From CAWCXF01 sp963799455 (GTDB lineage Bacteria > Pseudomonadota > Alphaproteobacteria > Rhodobacterales > Rhodobacteraceae), in NCBI GenBank assembly GCA_963799455.1, contig CAWCXF010000008.1, positions 620,001-684,000 on the forward strand: a stretch of 64,000 bases of DNA, written 5' to 3'. A program made the position numbers and the translations under genes. The notes beneath the pieces are model-generated. The model worked only from the letters and a program-made list of their open reading frames with translations. It was not told the origin of the DNA and made no database searches. Of this stretch, positions 17,055 through 24,833 are shown one piece after another; within the stretch, counting starts at the first letter, position 1; every line of letters begins with the position of its first letter.

Positions 17055-17885
17055 ATGCTCAAGGTCCGCGTCATCCCCTGCCTCGACGTCGCACGAGGCC
17101 GCGTCGTCAAGGGCGTCAACTTCGTGGACCTGCGCGACGCGGGCGACCCGGTGGAGGCGGCCGCCGCCTACGACGCGGCCGGCGCGGACGAGCTGTGCTT
17201 CCTCGACATCGGCGCCTCCCACGAGGGCCGGGACACCATCCTCGACATCGCCACGCGCGCGGCCGAGCGGTGCTTCATGCCGCTGACGATCGGGGGCGGC
17301 GTGCGGACGGCCGAGGACGTGCACCGCCTGCTGCTCGCGGGCGCCGACAAGGTGAGCCTCAACTCGGCCGCGGTCGCGCGCCCCGAGGTGGTGGGCGAGG
17401 CGGCGATGCGCTTCGGCTCGCAATGCGTCGTGGTGGCGATCGACGCGAAGGCGGTGTGCCGGGGCCGCTGGGAGGTGTTCACCCATGGCGGGCGGCGCGC
17501 GACGGGGCTCGACGCGGTGGCCTTCGCGCGCGAGATCGCGGATCGCGGCGCGGGCGAGATCCTGCTGACCTCGATGGACCGCGACGGCACGCGCGAGGGC
17601 TTCGACCTCGCGCTCACCCGCGCCGTCGCGGACGCCGTGCCGGTGCCGGTGATCGCGTCGGGGGGCGTGGGCACGCTCGACCATCTGGTCGAGGGCGCGA
17701 CGACGGGCGGCGCCTCGGCGGTGCTGGCGGCCTCGATCTTCCACTTCGGCCATCACAGCATCGGTGAGGCCAAGGCGGCGATGGCCGCCGCGGGCGTGCC
17801 GGTGCGCCTCGACGGGTCCGCTCGCCCCGGCGGGCCGGGCGCGGCCAACGGGCCTGGCGCGGCCTCCGATCCGGTGCGGACGTGA
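17055..17885 (+). CDS. hisF: HisF, cyclase subunit of imidazoleglycerol-phosphate synthase
   Basis: 276-residue barrel enzyme that uses HisH-derived ammonia to make imidazoleglycerol phosphate and AICAR. The catalytic Asp residues are in IPCLDVARGRVVKGVNF and TSMDRDGTREGF. Phosphate loops GGGVRT and ASGGVGT are present. The usual length is about 253; the extra 20 or so C-terminal residues are a Gly/Pro/Ala tail (ARPGGPGAANGPGAAS) of repeat-like sequence. The stop overlaps the hisE GTG. Confidence 0.95.
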   Translation: MLKVRVIPCLDVARGRVVKGVNFVDLRDAGDPVEAAAAYDAAGADELCFLDIGASHEGRDTILDIATRAAERCFMPLTIGGGVRTAEDVHRLLLAGADKVSLNSAAVARPEVVGEAAMRFGSQCVVVAIDAKAVCRGRWEVFTHGGRRATGLDAVAFAREIADRGAGEILLTSMDRDGTREGFDLALTRAVADAVPVPVIASGGVGTLDHLVEGATTGGASAVLAASIFHFGHHSIGEAKAAMAAAGVPVRLDGSARPGGPGAANGPGAASDPVRT

Positions 17886-18223
17886 CGGGCGAGGCGACGG
17901 GGGCGACCCCGGAGGCGGGCGCCATCGCGCGGCTCGCGGCGACGATCGAGGCGCGGCGGGGGAGCGATCCCGAAGGCTCCTGGACGGCGCGGTTGCTGGC
18001 GCGCGGGCCGGACGCCTGCGCGGCCAAGTTCGGCGAGGAGGCGGTCGAGGCGGTGATCGAGGCCGCGCGCGGCGACGCCCCCAGGCTCACGGCCGAGGCC
18101 GCCGACGTGATCTACCACCTCCTGGTGATGTGCGCCGCGCGCGGGGTGGGCCTCGCGGACATCGAGGCGGAGCTCGCGCGGCGCGAGGGCGTCTCGGGGC
18201 TGGCGGAGAAGGCCTCGCGCTAA
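17882..18223 (+). CDS. hisE: HisE, phosphoribosyl-ATP pyrophosphohydrolase
   Basis: 113 residues. It removes pyrophosphate from phosphoribosyl-ATP, the second step of histidine synthesis. The MazG-like metal site is visible in KFGEEAVEAVIEA and EAADVIYHLLVM. The start is the GTG at 17882, overlapping the hisF stop by 4 bp, which indicates coupling of hisF and hisE. Confidence 0.94.
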   Translation: MTGEATGATPEAGAIARLAATIEARRGSDPEGSWTARLLARGPDACAAKFGEEAVEAVIEAARGDAPRLTAEAADVIYHLLVMCAARGVGLADIEAELARREGVSGLAEKASR

Positions 18224-18240
18224 GGCCGCCGGGAAAGGCC

Positions 18241-18260
18241 GCCCGGCCGCGAGGCCGGGC
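18241..18260 (+). terminator. GNRA-loop hairpin after the his genes
   Basis: GCCCGGCC and GGCCGGGC form a perfect 8-bp stem closed by GCGA, 18 bp after the hisE stop. There is no T-tract, so it may stabilise the 3' end or help Rho-dependent termination rather than act as a classic terminator. Confidence 0.5.
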
Positions 18261-18786
18261 GCAGTGTCGGAACGAGGGATCTGCAAGAAGCCGCGCCGGG
18301 TTCCGGACCTGCGCCGCCGATCGCGCGGCGGAGCCTCGCGGCCCGCCAGCCCCGCCACATTAACGCCACAATGCCCGGCGATGGGTTAACGCCCAGGGGT
18401 CGCGGGACGTGTTTCTTCACAAATCGCGGTCCGCGCTCGTTCGAGGGCGCCGGGCCAGTTGGCATCGACGCGCGATGGGGCCGGGGATGTCGCGCGACCA
18501 GCGCCGGCGGATGCCGCGGGACGCGTCGAGATGAGGCCGGCCCTCGTCGAAGCAGCCCACCGGGTCGATGGCGGCGTCGCCGGCGGTGAAGGCGCCGGGC
18601 TCACGCGCCTCGGCGCGGCGGCGCGCGAGCCGGCGGGATGGCGGCCAGCAGGGCCCGTGCATGTCCGCGGTGGCCACGGCAGGCTCTCAAGGGTCGCTGC
18701 GACGGCAGCCTGCCCCCTGCCCTTCCCTTCCGTCACCTTCCGGCGCGTGGAGGGGATCGCGTGTGCGGCCCCGCGTGAGGCTCGTT
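18261..18786. other. Intergenic region, no supported gene
   Basis: About 525 bp between hisE and the zinc-ribbon gene, whose 3' end faces this region. A lower-GC patch with TTAACGCC twice lies at about 18360-18390. A minus-strand frame of 86 codons (18417-18677) reads GAFTAGDAAIDPVGCFDEGR in its middle but lacks a good start and any family resemblance; it could be a gene remnant. Confidence 0.4.
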
Positions 18787-19119
18787 TCAGTCGAGGATGT
18801 CCTCGACCAGGTCCCAGGCCTCGGACAGCAGCCTGCGGCCGAGCGACCTGCGCCTGCCCTTGCGCCGGGCCCCGGCCCCCGCCGCGAGCGCGGCCAGCGC
18901 CCCAGCCGCGAGGGGCCCGACTTCTCGCGTGCCTCGGACCTTGGACGGCTTGACGACGCCCCGCGCCTGCCCCGACCCGGGGCCGTGCTCGGCCCTGAGC
19001 GCCTTCAACTCGCGCAGCGGCGCGCCGCAGGCGGCGCAGGCCAGCTCGTGCCGCGCGCGGTCGAGCCGCAGGGCCGCGCGCGCGCCGCAGTAGCAGCAGG
19101 TGGCGATCTTCGCCGTCAC
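18787..19119 (-). CDS. Zinc-ribbon protein of unknown function
   Basis: 110 residues beginning with a zinc ribbon: CCYCGARAAL and, 19 residues on, CAACGAPL, two CxxC pairs. The middle is basic (KPSKVRG), then a short Ala/Gly-rich hydrophobic run, a basic patch (RRKGRRRS) and an acidic end (LVEDILD). The GTG start at 19119 overlaps the stop of the methyltransferase gene, so the two are coupled. I recall similar small genes beside rlmB in Rhodobacterales, but the function is not known. Confidence 0.72.
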   Translation of the reverse strand: MTAKIATCCYCGARAALRLDRARHELACAACGAPLRELKALRAEHGPGSGQARGVVKPSKVRGTREVGPLAAGALAALAAGAGARRKGRRRSLGRRLLSEAWDLVEDILD

Positions 19120-19880
19120 GCGCGGCGCGATGCGGCGTAAAGCGCCACCGCCGCGGCGTTCGAGACGTTGAGCGAACCGAAGGCGCCCATGGACGCGATC
19201 CGCGCCATCCCGTCGCAGGCGTCGCGGGTCCGCTCGCGCAGCCCGGGCCCCTCGGCGCCCAGGACGAGGCCCACCGGGCGAGGGCCGAGGGCCGCGAGCG
19301 CGTCGTCCAGCGTGGCATCGGCCTGCCCGTCGAGGCCGAGCAGGGCATAGCCCGCCTCGCCGAGCCGCGCCATGGCGGAGGCCAGGTTGGCGACGCGCAG
19401 ATAGGGCTGGCGCTCCAGCGCGCCCGAGGCGGCCTTGGCCAGCGCGCCGGTCTCGGGCGCGGCGTGGCGCGCGGGCGCGACGACGGCCGCCGCGCCGAAC
19501 ACCTCGGCCGAGCGCAGCACCGCGCCGACGTTGTGCGGGTCGGTGACGCGGTCGAGCAGCACCAAGGGCCGCCCGTCGGCGTGGTCCTCCGGCGCGCCCC
19601 AGTCGAGCGGGCGCACCTCGAGCGCCGCGCCCTGGTGCACCGAGCCCGGGTCGAGGGGGACGGGAAAGCGGCGCGGGTCGGCGATCTCCGGCTCGGGGCC
19701 GTGGCCCGCGGCCTCGCCGAGCCGGTCGAGCGCGTTGCGGGTGACGACGAGGCGGAGCCGCTCGCGCGCGGGGTTGGCGAGCGCGTCCCGCACCGCGTGC
19801 AGCCCGAAGAGCCACAGCGTCTCGCGCGCCGAGGCGCGCCGCGCGCGCTCCTTCTCGATCACCCAGGGGGGCTTCCTCAT
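19116..19880 (-). CDS. rlmB: TrmH/SpoU-family 23S rRNA 2'-O-methyltransferase (RlmB-like)
   Basis: 254 residues. The N-terminal substrate-binding part (LWLFGLHAVRDALANP) is followed by the SPOUT knot domain with LDRVTDPHNVGAVLRSAEVFG (motif 1), LVLGAEGPGLRERT (motif 2) and MGAFGSLNVSNAAAVALY (motif 3), which together bind S-adenosylmethionine in a trefoil knot. The family methylates ribose in 23S rRNA (G2251 for RlmB); exact target is inferred. It overlaps the zinc-ribbon gene by 4 bp. Confidence 0.9.
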   Translation of the reverse strand: MRKPPWVIEKERARRASARETLWLFGLHAVRDALANPARERLRLVVTRNALDRLGEAAGHGPEPEIADPRRFPVPLDPGSVHQGAALEVRPLDWGAPEDHADGRPLVLLDRVTDPHNVGAVLRSAEVFGAAAVVAPARHAAPETGALAKAASGALERQPYLRVANLASAMARLGEAGYALLGLDGQADATLDDALAALGPRPVGLVLGAEGPGLRERTRDACDGMARIASMGAFGSLNVSNAAAVALYAASRRA

Positions 19881-19925
19881 CCGGCCCAGATGGCGGCCGC
19901 CCGGCCCGGATGCAATGCCCGAAAG

Positions 19926-19954
19926 CGGGGGTCCGGGGGCACGCGTGCCCCCGG
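19926..19954 (-). repeat. Intergenic G/C palindrome, copy 2
   Basis: CCGGGGGCACGCGTGCCCCC plus GG (19933-19954) is a perfect palindrome preceded by GCGGGGGT, matching copy 1 at 15293-15325 in both the core and the flanking block (on the minus strand both continue as GAACCCCCC or GGACCCCC). It lies between rlmB and tRNA-Tyr. Confidence 0.6.
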
Positions 19955-19990
19955 TCTTGCCCCCGGTCTTGACTGGCTTTGCGCCCGCCC

Positions 19991-20344
19991 TTACGAGGCC
20001 CCCGTCGGGCGACGTGCTGCAAGGTGCGGCAGCGGACTGTAACTCCGCCGGGGAGACCCACGCCTGGTTCGATTCCAGGGTCGCCCACCATCTCCCCGCC
20101 CGTCCGCTCCCCGCCCGTCCGTCGCGCTCTCCCCGGCCGCTCCCGATCCGAGCACGCCGAGCCCGAGCGCCGCGAGAAGGCCCAGCGCCACCGGCCAGCC
20201 GCCCGACCCCGCTCCGAAGCCCGCTCCGGCGCCAAGGCCGGCCGCGGGGAGCACGACGTGGGCGAGGCCGGCCGCGACCTCGCCCAGGCCCGCGCAGGCG
20301 ACGAGCGCGATCAGGGCGTGGCGGATCATGGGGCGTGCGGGCAT
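19991..20344 (-). CDS. Possible small membrane protein, overlapping tRNA-Tyr antisense
   Basis: A 117-codon frame starting at ATG 20344 behind GGGGAGG. Two hydrophobic segments are likely: residues about 6-30 (MIRHALIALVACAGLGEVAAG onward) and about 45-65 (WPVALGLLAALGLGVLGSG). The charge pattern and good ribosome site favour a real gene. The last ~30 codons run antisense through the tRNA-Tyr gene, which is unusual; either the true end was lost by a frameshift or only the first two thirds is meaningful. No family recognised. Confidence 0.4.
   Translation of the reverse strand: MPARPMIRHALIALVACAGLGEVAAGLAHVVLPAAGLGAGAGFGAGSGGWPVALGLLAALGLGVLGSGAAGESATDGRGADGRGDGGRPWNRTRRGSPRRSYSPLPHLAARRPTGAS
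20007..20090 (+). tRNA. tRNA-Tyr (GTA)
   Basis: Acceptor GGGCGAC (20007-20013) pairs with GTCGCCC (20080-20086), followed by A and an encoded CCA. The anticodon stem-loop GCGGA-CTGTAAC-TCCGC gives anticodon GTA. A long variable arm (GGG-GAGA-CCC) places it in class II, as expected for bacterial tRNA-Tyr. The T-arm CCTGG-TTCGATT-CCAGG is complete. Confidence 0.95.
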
Positions 20345-20538
20345 CGGGGGCCTCCCCTGCGAGGATGGCCCAGCCTGGCGCGCCGCGCCCGCCGCCGGCA
20401 GTCTGGAATCCCCGCCCCCCGGCGCGCGATCGGCCCTCGGGCGGGGGGCGACCGGGGCCCGGCGGCGGTCGGGGGCGATCCTCCGCCGCCCGCTCCCCGC
20501 CCAGCCCGGCGCCCCGCCCGCGTCGAATCTCGCCTGCG

Positions 20539-22123
20539 TCAGATCACGGGCTCGGGGTCGAGCGTGGTGGACCACAGCTCGGTGTCGGCGCGGTCCATCA
20601 GGCGCACCGTCATGCGGCCCGTGGCGCCCTCGATGTCCACCAGCCCGAAGAACTGGAGCCCCTCGGAGGGCGGCAGGTTCGCCCGGCCCTCCTCGGGCGC
20701 CTTCACGAAGCGCACCTCGGGCCCGAAGGTCATGTCGAGCGCGCCCGGCCCGAAGGTGCCCGCGTGGATCGGGCCCGAGACGAACTCCCAGAACGGCTCG
20801 AAGTCCTGCGACGACGCCCGGTCGGGGCTGTAGTGGTGGGCCGCGGTGTAGTGCACGTCGGCCGTGAGCCACACGGTGTTCCTGACGCCCGCCGAGCGGA
20901 TGAAGCGCAGCAGATCCTCGATCTCCAGCTCGCGGCCGCGGGCGGGGCCGTCCACGCCGTTCGCCACCGCCTCGACGCCCGCCTGCGCGCGGAAGTCGTC
21001 CCACACGATGAGGCCGATCGGCATGTCCGACGCGATCACCTTCCAGGTCGCGCGGCTGTCGGCCAGCGCGCGCTTCAGCCAGGCCATCTGCCGCGCGCCG
21101 AGCACGCGGGCCTCGGGGGTGAGCGTCTCCTGCATGCCGTCCGAGTTGGCGCCGCGGTAGGAGCGCAGGTCGAGGAAGAAGATGTCGAGATGCGGCCCGT
21201 AGGCGATCTTCCGATAGACGCGGCCGGGCTCCTCGGGCGTGACGCGGATCGGCGTCATCTCGTGGAAGGCCCGGGAGGCGTTGGCCGCGAGCACGTCGAT
21301 CGCCTTGATCGCGTAGCGCTCGTCGGAGACGAGAATCCTTGGCCGCCGACCAGTTGTTGGTGACCTCGTGGTCGTCCCACTGGGAGAAGGTCGGCAGCCG
21401 CGCGTTCATGTCGCGCAGGTGCGCGTCGAGCATGTTGTAAAGCCACTGGCCGCGATACTCGTCGAGCGTCTCGGCCACCTTGCGCTTGGCGTCCGTCAGC
21501 ACGACGTTGCGCCAGGTGCCGCCGCCCTCCAGCTCGACCACCTCCTCCATCGGCCCGTCGGCGTAGACCGTGTCGCCCGAGTGGATGAGGAAGTCGGGCT
21601 CGCGCCCGGCGATGGTCGCGTAGGTCCGCATGCCCTCGGCGTCGATGCCCCAGCCCTGCCCGGCCGTGTCGCCCGACCAGGCGAAGCGCACGTCGCGGCG
21701 GTCGGTCGGCGCGGTGCGGAAGCGCCCGACGATCGGCTCGGAGACGGCGTTCACGTCGTCGAGATCCTGCGCCGTGAAGCGGTAGAACACGTCCTGGCCC
21801 GAGGGCAGGTCGGTCAGCAGGCGCTTGACGGCGAGGTCGCTCGTGGGCAGCGCGTCGATCGCGGCCAGCTCGCGCGCGTCCGCGAAGCTCTCGGCGGTGG
21901 CGATCTCGGTGCGGATGCGCGAGGGGCGGTCCACCCGCGTCCAGATCATGCCCGAGCCGGGGTCCACGTCGCCCGACTGGACGCCGTGGGTGAAGCTCGG
22001 CCGTCCCTGGGCGCGCGCCAGCGCGGGCGCGGCGAGCACGACGCCGAACGCGGCGCCGCCCGCGAGGACGGAGCGTCGGCTCGGGCCGCGGGGTCGGCTC
22101 GACGGGAAGAGTCGTCGGGGCAT
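20539..22123 (-). pseudogene. phoD: PhoD-type alkaline phosphatase, frame broken near 21340
   Basis: Secreted metallophosphatase that releases phosphate from organic esters; PhoD enzymes use Ca and Fe. A Tat signal (SRRSVLAGGAAFGVVLAAPALARA) starts at ATG 22123 behind AGGAGGA. The N-terminal frame has GVQSGDVDPGSGMIWTRV, FAWSGDTAGQGWG, DFLIHSGDTVYADGP and FSQWDDHEVTNNWS. It then shifts: the expected VSDERYAIKAIDVLAANASR is read one base on, and the C-terminal frame (LDLRSYRGANSDG, WLTADVHYTAAHHY) is intact to 20539. One extra base (or two missing) near 21335-21345 explains this. Sequencing error is possible. Confidence 0.88.
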
Positions 22124-22276
22124 GGGATGTCCTCCTCTGGCGGTCGGGTCGGCGAAGCTTCGCCGCCGAACCATACGCCTTCGCGACGGCCGCGCGACGG
22201 GTCGGTGACAGCTTGAGCCCGCGAGGCCCATCGCCTAGCGTCGCCGCTCGATCGCGCCGCCCAAGGAGAGGACGCC

Positions 22277-23575
22277 ATGACGGACGAGCAGACCGCGCGC
22301 CACGGCTTCGACACGCTCCAGGTCCACGCGGGCGCCAAGCCCGACCCGGCGACCGGCGCGCGCCAGACGCCGATCTACCAGACCACCGCCTACGTCTTCC
22401 GCGACGCCGAGCACGCGGCCCGGCTCTTCAACCTCCAGGAGGTCGGCTACATCTACTCGCGCCTGACCAACCCCACCGTCTCGGTGCTGGCCGAGCGGGT
22501 GGCGGTGCTGGAGGGCGGAGTCGGCGCGGTGGGCTGCGCGAGCGGGCACGCGGCGCAGATCCTGGCGCTCTTCCCGCTGATGGCGCCGGGGCGCAACGTG
22601 GTGGCCTCGACGCGGCTCTACGGCGGCACGGTCACGCAGTTCACCCAGACCTTCAAGCGCTTCGGCTGGTCCGCCAAGTTCGTGGACTTCGACGACGAGG
22701 AGGCGGTGGCTGCTGCCATCGACGAGGACACCCGCGCGGTGTTCTGCGAGGCGATCGCCAACCCCGGGGGCTACGTCACGGATCTCGCCGCCGTGGTCCG
22801 GATCGCCGACGCCGCGGGGCTCCCGGTGATCGTGGACAACACCTCGGCCACCCCCTACCTGTGCCGCCCCATCGAGCACGGCGCCACCATCGTCGTGCAT
22901 TCGACCACCAAGTACCTCACCGGCAACGGCACCGTCACGGGGGGCGTGGTGGTCGATTCGGGCCGCTTCGACTGGACCGCCTCGGGCAAGTTCCCTTCGC
23001 TGTCGGAGCCCGAGCCCGCCTATCACGGCCTCAGGTTCGCCGAGACCTTCGGGCCGATGGCCTACACCTTCCACGGCATCGCCGTCGGGCTCAGGGATAT
23101 CGGCATGACGATGAACCCGCAGGCGGCGCACTACACCTTGATGGGGATCGAGACGCTCTCGCTGCGCATGGACCGGCACGTGGCGAACGCCGTGAGGATC
23201 GCGCGCTGGCTCGAGGCCGACCCGCGGGTGGACTTCGTGACCTATGCCGGGCTCGAGTCCTCGCCCTACCACCACCGCGTGGCGCAGGTCTGCCCGAAGG
23301 GCGCGGGCGCGATCTTCACCTTCGCGGTCAAGGGCGGCTACGACGCCTGCATCAGGCTGATCGACGCGGTGGAGATCTTCTCGCACGTCGCCAACCTCGG
23401 CGACACGCGGAGCCTCATCATCCACTCGGCCTCCACGACGCACCGCCAGCTCGAGGAGAACCAGCAGCGCGCCGCCGGCGCCGATCCGGAGGTGGTGCGC
23501 GTCTCGATCGGCATCGAGGACGCGGACGACCTCATCGCCGACCTCGACCAGGCGCTGGCCAAGGCCACGGCCTGA
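22277..23575 (+). CDS. metY: O-acetylhomoserine aminocarboxypropyltransferase (sulfhydrylase)
   Basis: 432 residues. A PLP enzyme of the Cys/Met gamma family that makes homocysteine from O-acetylhomoserine and sulfide. PLP-binding signs: SRLTNPTVSVLAERVAVLEGG, the Asp in VDNTSATPYLCRP, and the Schiff-base Lys near 212 in HSTTKYLTGNGTV. The insertion between the lysine and C-terminal domain and the length over 420 fit the OAH sulfhydrylase branch rather than cystathionine enzymes. AAGGAGAGG precedes the ATG. I saw no SAM-II riboswitch in its leader. Confidence 0.93.
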   Translation: MTDEQTARHGFDTLQVHAGAKPDPATGARQTPIYQTTAYVFRDAEHAARLFNLQEVGYIYSRLTNPTVSVLAERVAVLEGGVGAVGCASGHAAQILALFPLMAPGRNVVASTRLYGGTVTQFTQTFKRFGWSAKFVDFDDEEAVAAAIDEDTRAVFCEAIANPGGYVTDLAAVVRIADAAGLPVIVDNTSATPYLCRPIEHGATIVVHSTTKYLTGNGTVTGGVVVDSGRFDWTASGKFPSLSEPEPAYHGLRFAETFGPMAYTFHGIAVGLRDIGMTMNPQAAHYTLMGIETLSLRMDRHVANAVRIARWLEADPRVDFVTYAGLESSPYHHRVAQVCPKGAGAIFTFAVKGGYDACIRLIDAVEIFSHVANLGDTRSLIIHSASTTHRQLEENQQRAAGADPEVVRVSIGIEDADDLIADLDQALAKATA

Positions 23576-23660
23576 CGGCGGCGCCGCGGCCGTCCGGCGG
23601 GACCGACCGGGCGCCGGGTCGTCGTCCCCGCCGGTCCGCGTGCGGGCTTCGGGCGGGGCG

Positions 23661-24403
23661 TCAGTCCGCGGCGGCCTCCTCGCCCAGGGCGAACACCATC
23701 CGCACGCTGGCCGTCGTCTCGACCTCGCCTTGGGCGATCGGCACCGAGTCGGCCACCGCGCGGTCGAAGGCGGCCATGGGGCGGGGCCCCCCACCCCCGC
23801 CCAATCCTCCATCCGCAGCACCGGCCCGAGCGGCAGGCCCGCGGCCTCGGCCAAGGTCTCGGCCGCCAGGCGCGCGTCGGCGACGGCCCGCCTGCGGGCC
23901 TCGGCCCTCGCCGATCCGGGGTCCGACAGCGCGAAGGAGAGCCCGTCGATGCGGTTGGCCCCGGCCTCGGCGGCGGCGTCGATCACCCCGCCCAGTCCGT
24001 CGAGGTCGCGCACGCGCACGGTGACGACGTTCGAGGCGACGTAGCCCGAGACCACCTCCTCGCCGTCCTGCCGCTGGTAGCCGTAGCGCGGATCGAGGCT
24101 CAGCTCGGAGGTCTGGAGGTCGGCCTCGGCCACGCCCGCGGCGCGCAGCGCCTCGATCAGCGCCCGCGCGGCCCGGCTCGCGGCGTCGAGGGCCCGGGCC
24201 GCCTCCTCCGCCTCGGCCTGGGCGCCGAGGCGCAGCGTCGCCATGTCGGGCGCCGCGGCGACGCGGCCCTCGCCGCCGACGACGACGCGCGCGGGGCGCT
24301 CGCGCGAGCCGGCATCGGGCGCCGCGTCCTGGGCGGCGGCCGAGGCGGCGAGCAGGGCGACGCCGAGCGGGACGGCGCGGAGGGTCGGGGCGAGGCGGCG
24401 CAT
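23661..24403 (-). pseudogene. SIMPL-domain (DUF541) periplasmic protein, frame broken in a G run
   Basis: A signal peptide (MRRLAPTLRAVPLGVALLAASAAAQ) is followed by the SIMPL domain: GEGRVAAAPDMATLRLGAQAEA, the stretch DLQTSELSLDPRYGYQRQDG, VTVRVRDLDGLGGVIDAA and ARRRAVADARLAAETLAEAAG. After MEDWAGVGG the expected end (PMAAFDRAVADSVPIAQGE, then VRMVFALGEEAA) is read in another frame. Adding one G to the G run at about 23785-23800 restores it. SIMPL proteins are found in the envelope and their role is unclear. A homopolymer sequencing error is the simplest cause. Confidence 0.85.
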
Positions 24404-24692
24404 GGGGATCTCCGGACGGTGGCGAAGGGCGCCCGGCACAGTGCCTCGCCGCGCGGCCCGCGCCAAGGGCCCGGCGCGAATCGCCCCCGGGCGGCGGGGA
24501 CGCCGCGCCGCGCCCCGCGGGCCGCTGGGATCCGACCTGCGGCGGGACGCGCTCGGGCGCCGCAGGTGCGCCAGGGCGCCGCCGGCTCCGACGGGCGAGG
24601 TGGAAATCCGACCGGGCGGCGGACCCGCGCCGGGCCGGCCGGCAGGGCGTTGCCGAGAGGCCGGCGATCGCCCGCCATGCGTCGCCTCGCCT

Positions 24693-24720
24693 TTGCATGG
24701 CGCCCTCCATCCTGTATCCT
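24693..24720 (+). promoter_or_regulatory. Candidate promoter upstream of the bitopic protein gene
   Basis: TTGCAT (24693-24698) and TATCCT (24715-24720) with a 16-bp spacer lie about 110 bp before the ATG at 24834, in a local dip of GC. No other signal stands out in the 430 bp between the SIMPL gene and this one. Confidence 0.45.
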
Positions 24721-24833
24721 CGCCGCGCGTGGACCCGCGGCCTCGATCGGCCCGGAGCCCGCTTCGGGACGAGCGCCGCCGCCGGACGCCCGCTCGGGGC
24801 CGTGAGGCCAGACGACGCCGGAGGGGGACGTCC

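Noticed and set aside
22124..22276. SAM-II riboswitch upstream of the metY gene
   Set aside because: The conserved loop and pseudoknot blocks expected in alphaproteobacterial SAM-II leaders are not present.
24243..24833. Upstream extension of the bitopic protein
   Set aside because: The frame is open, but it overlaps the SIMPL gene antisense and the ribosome site and coding character begin at 24834.
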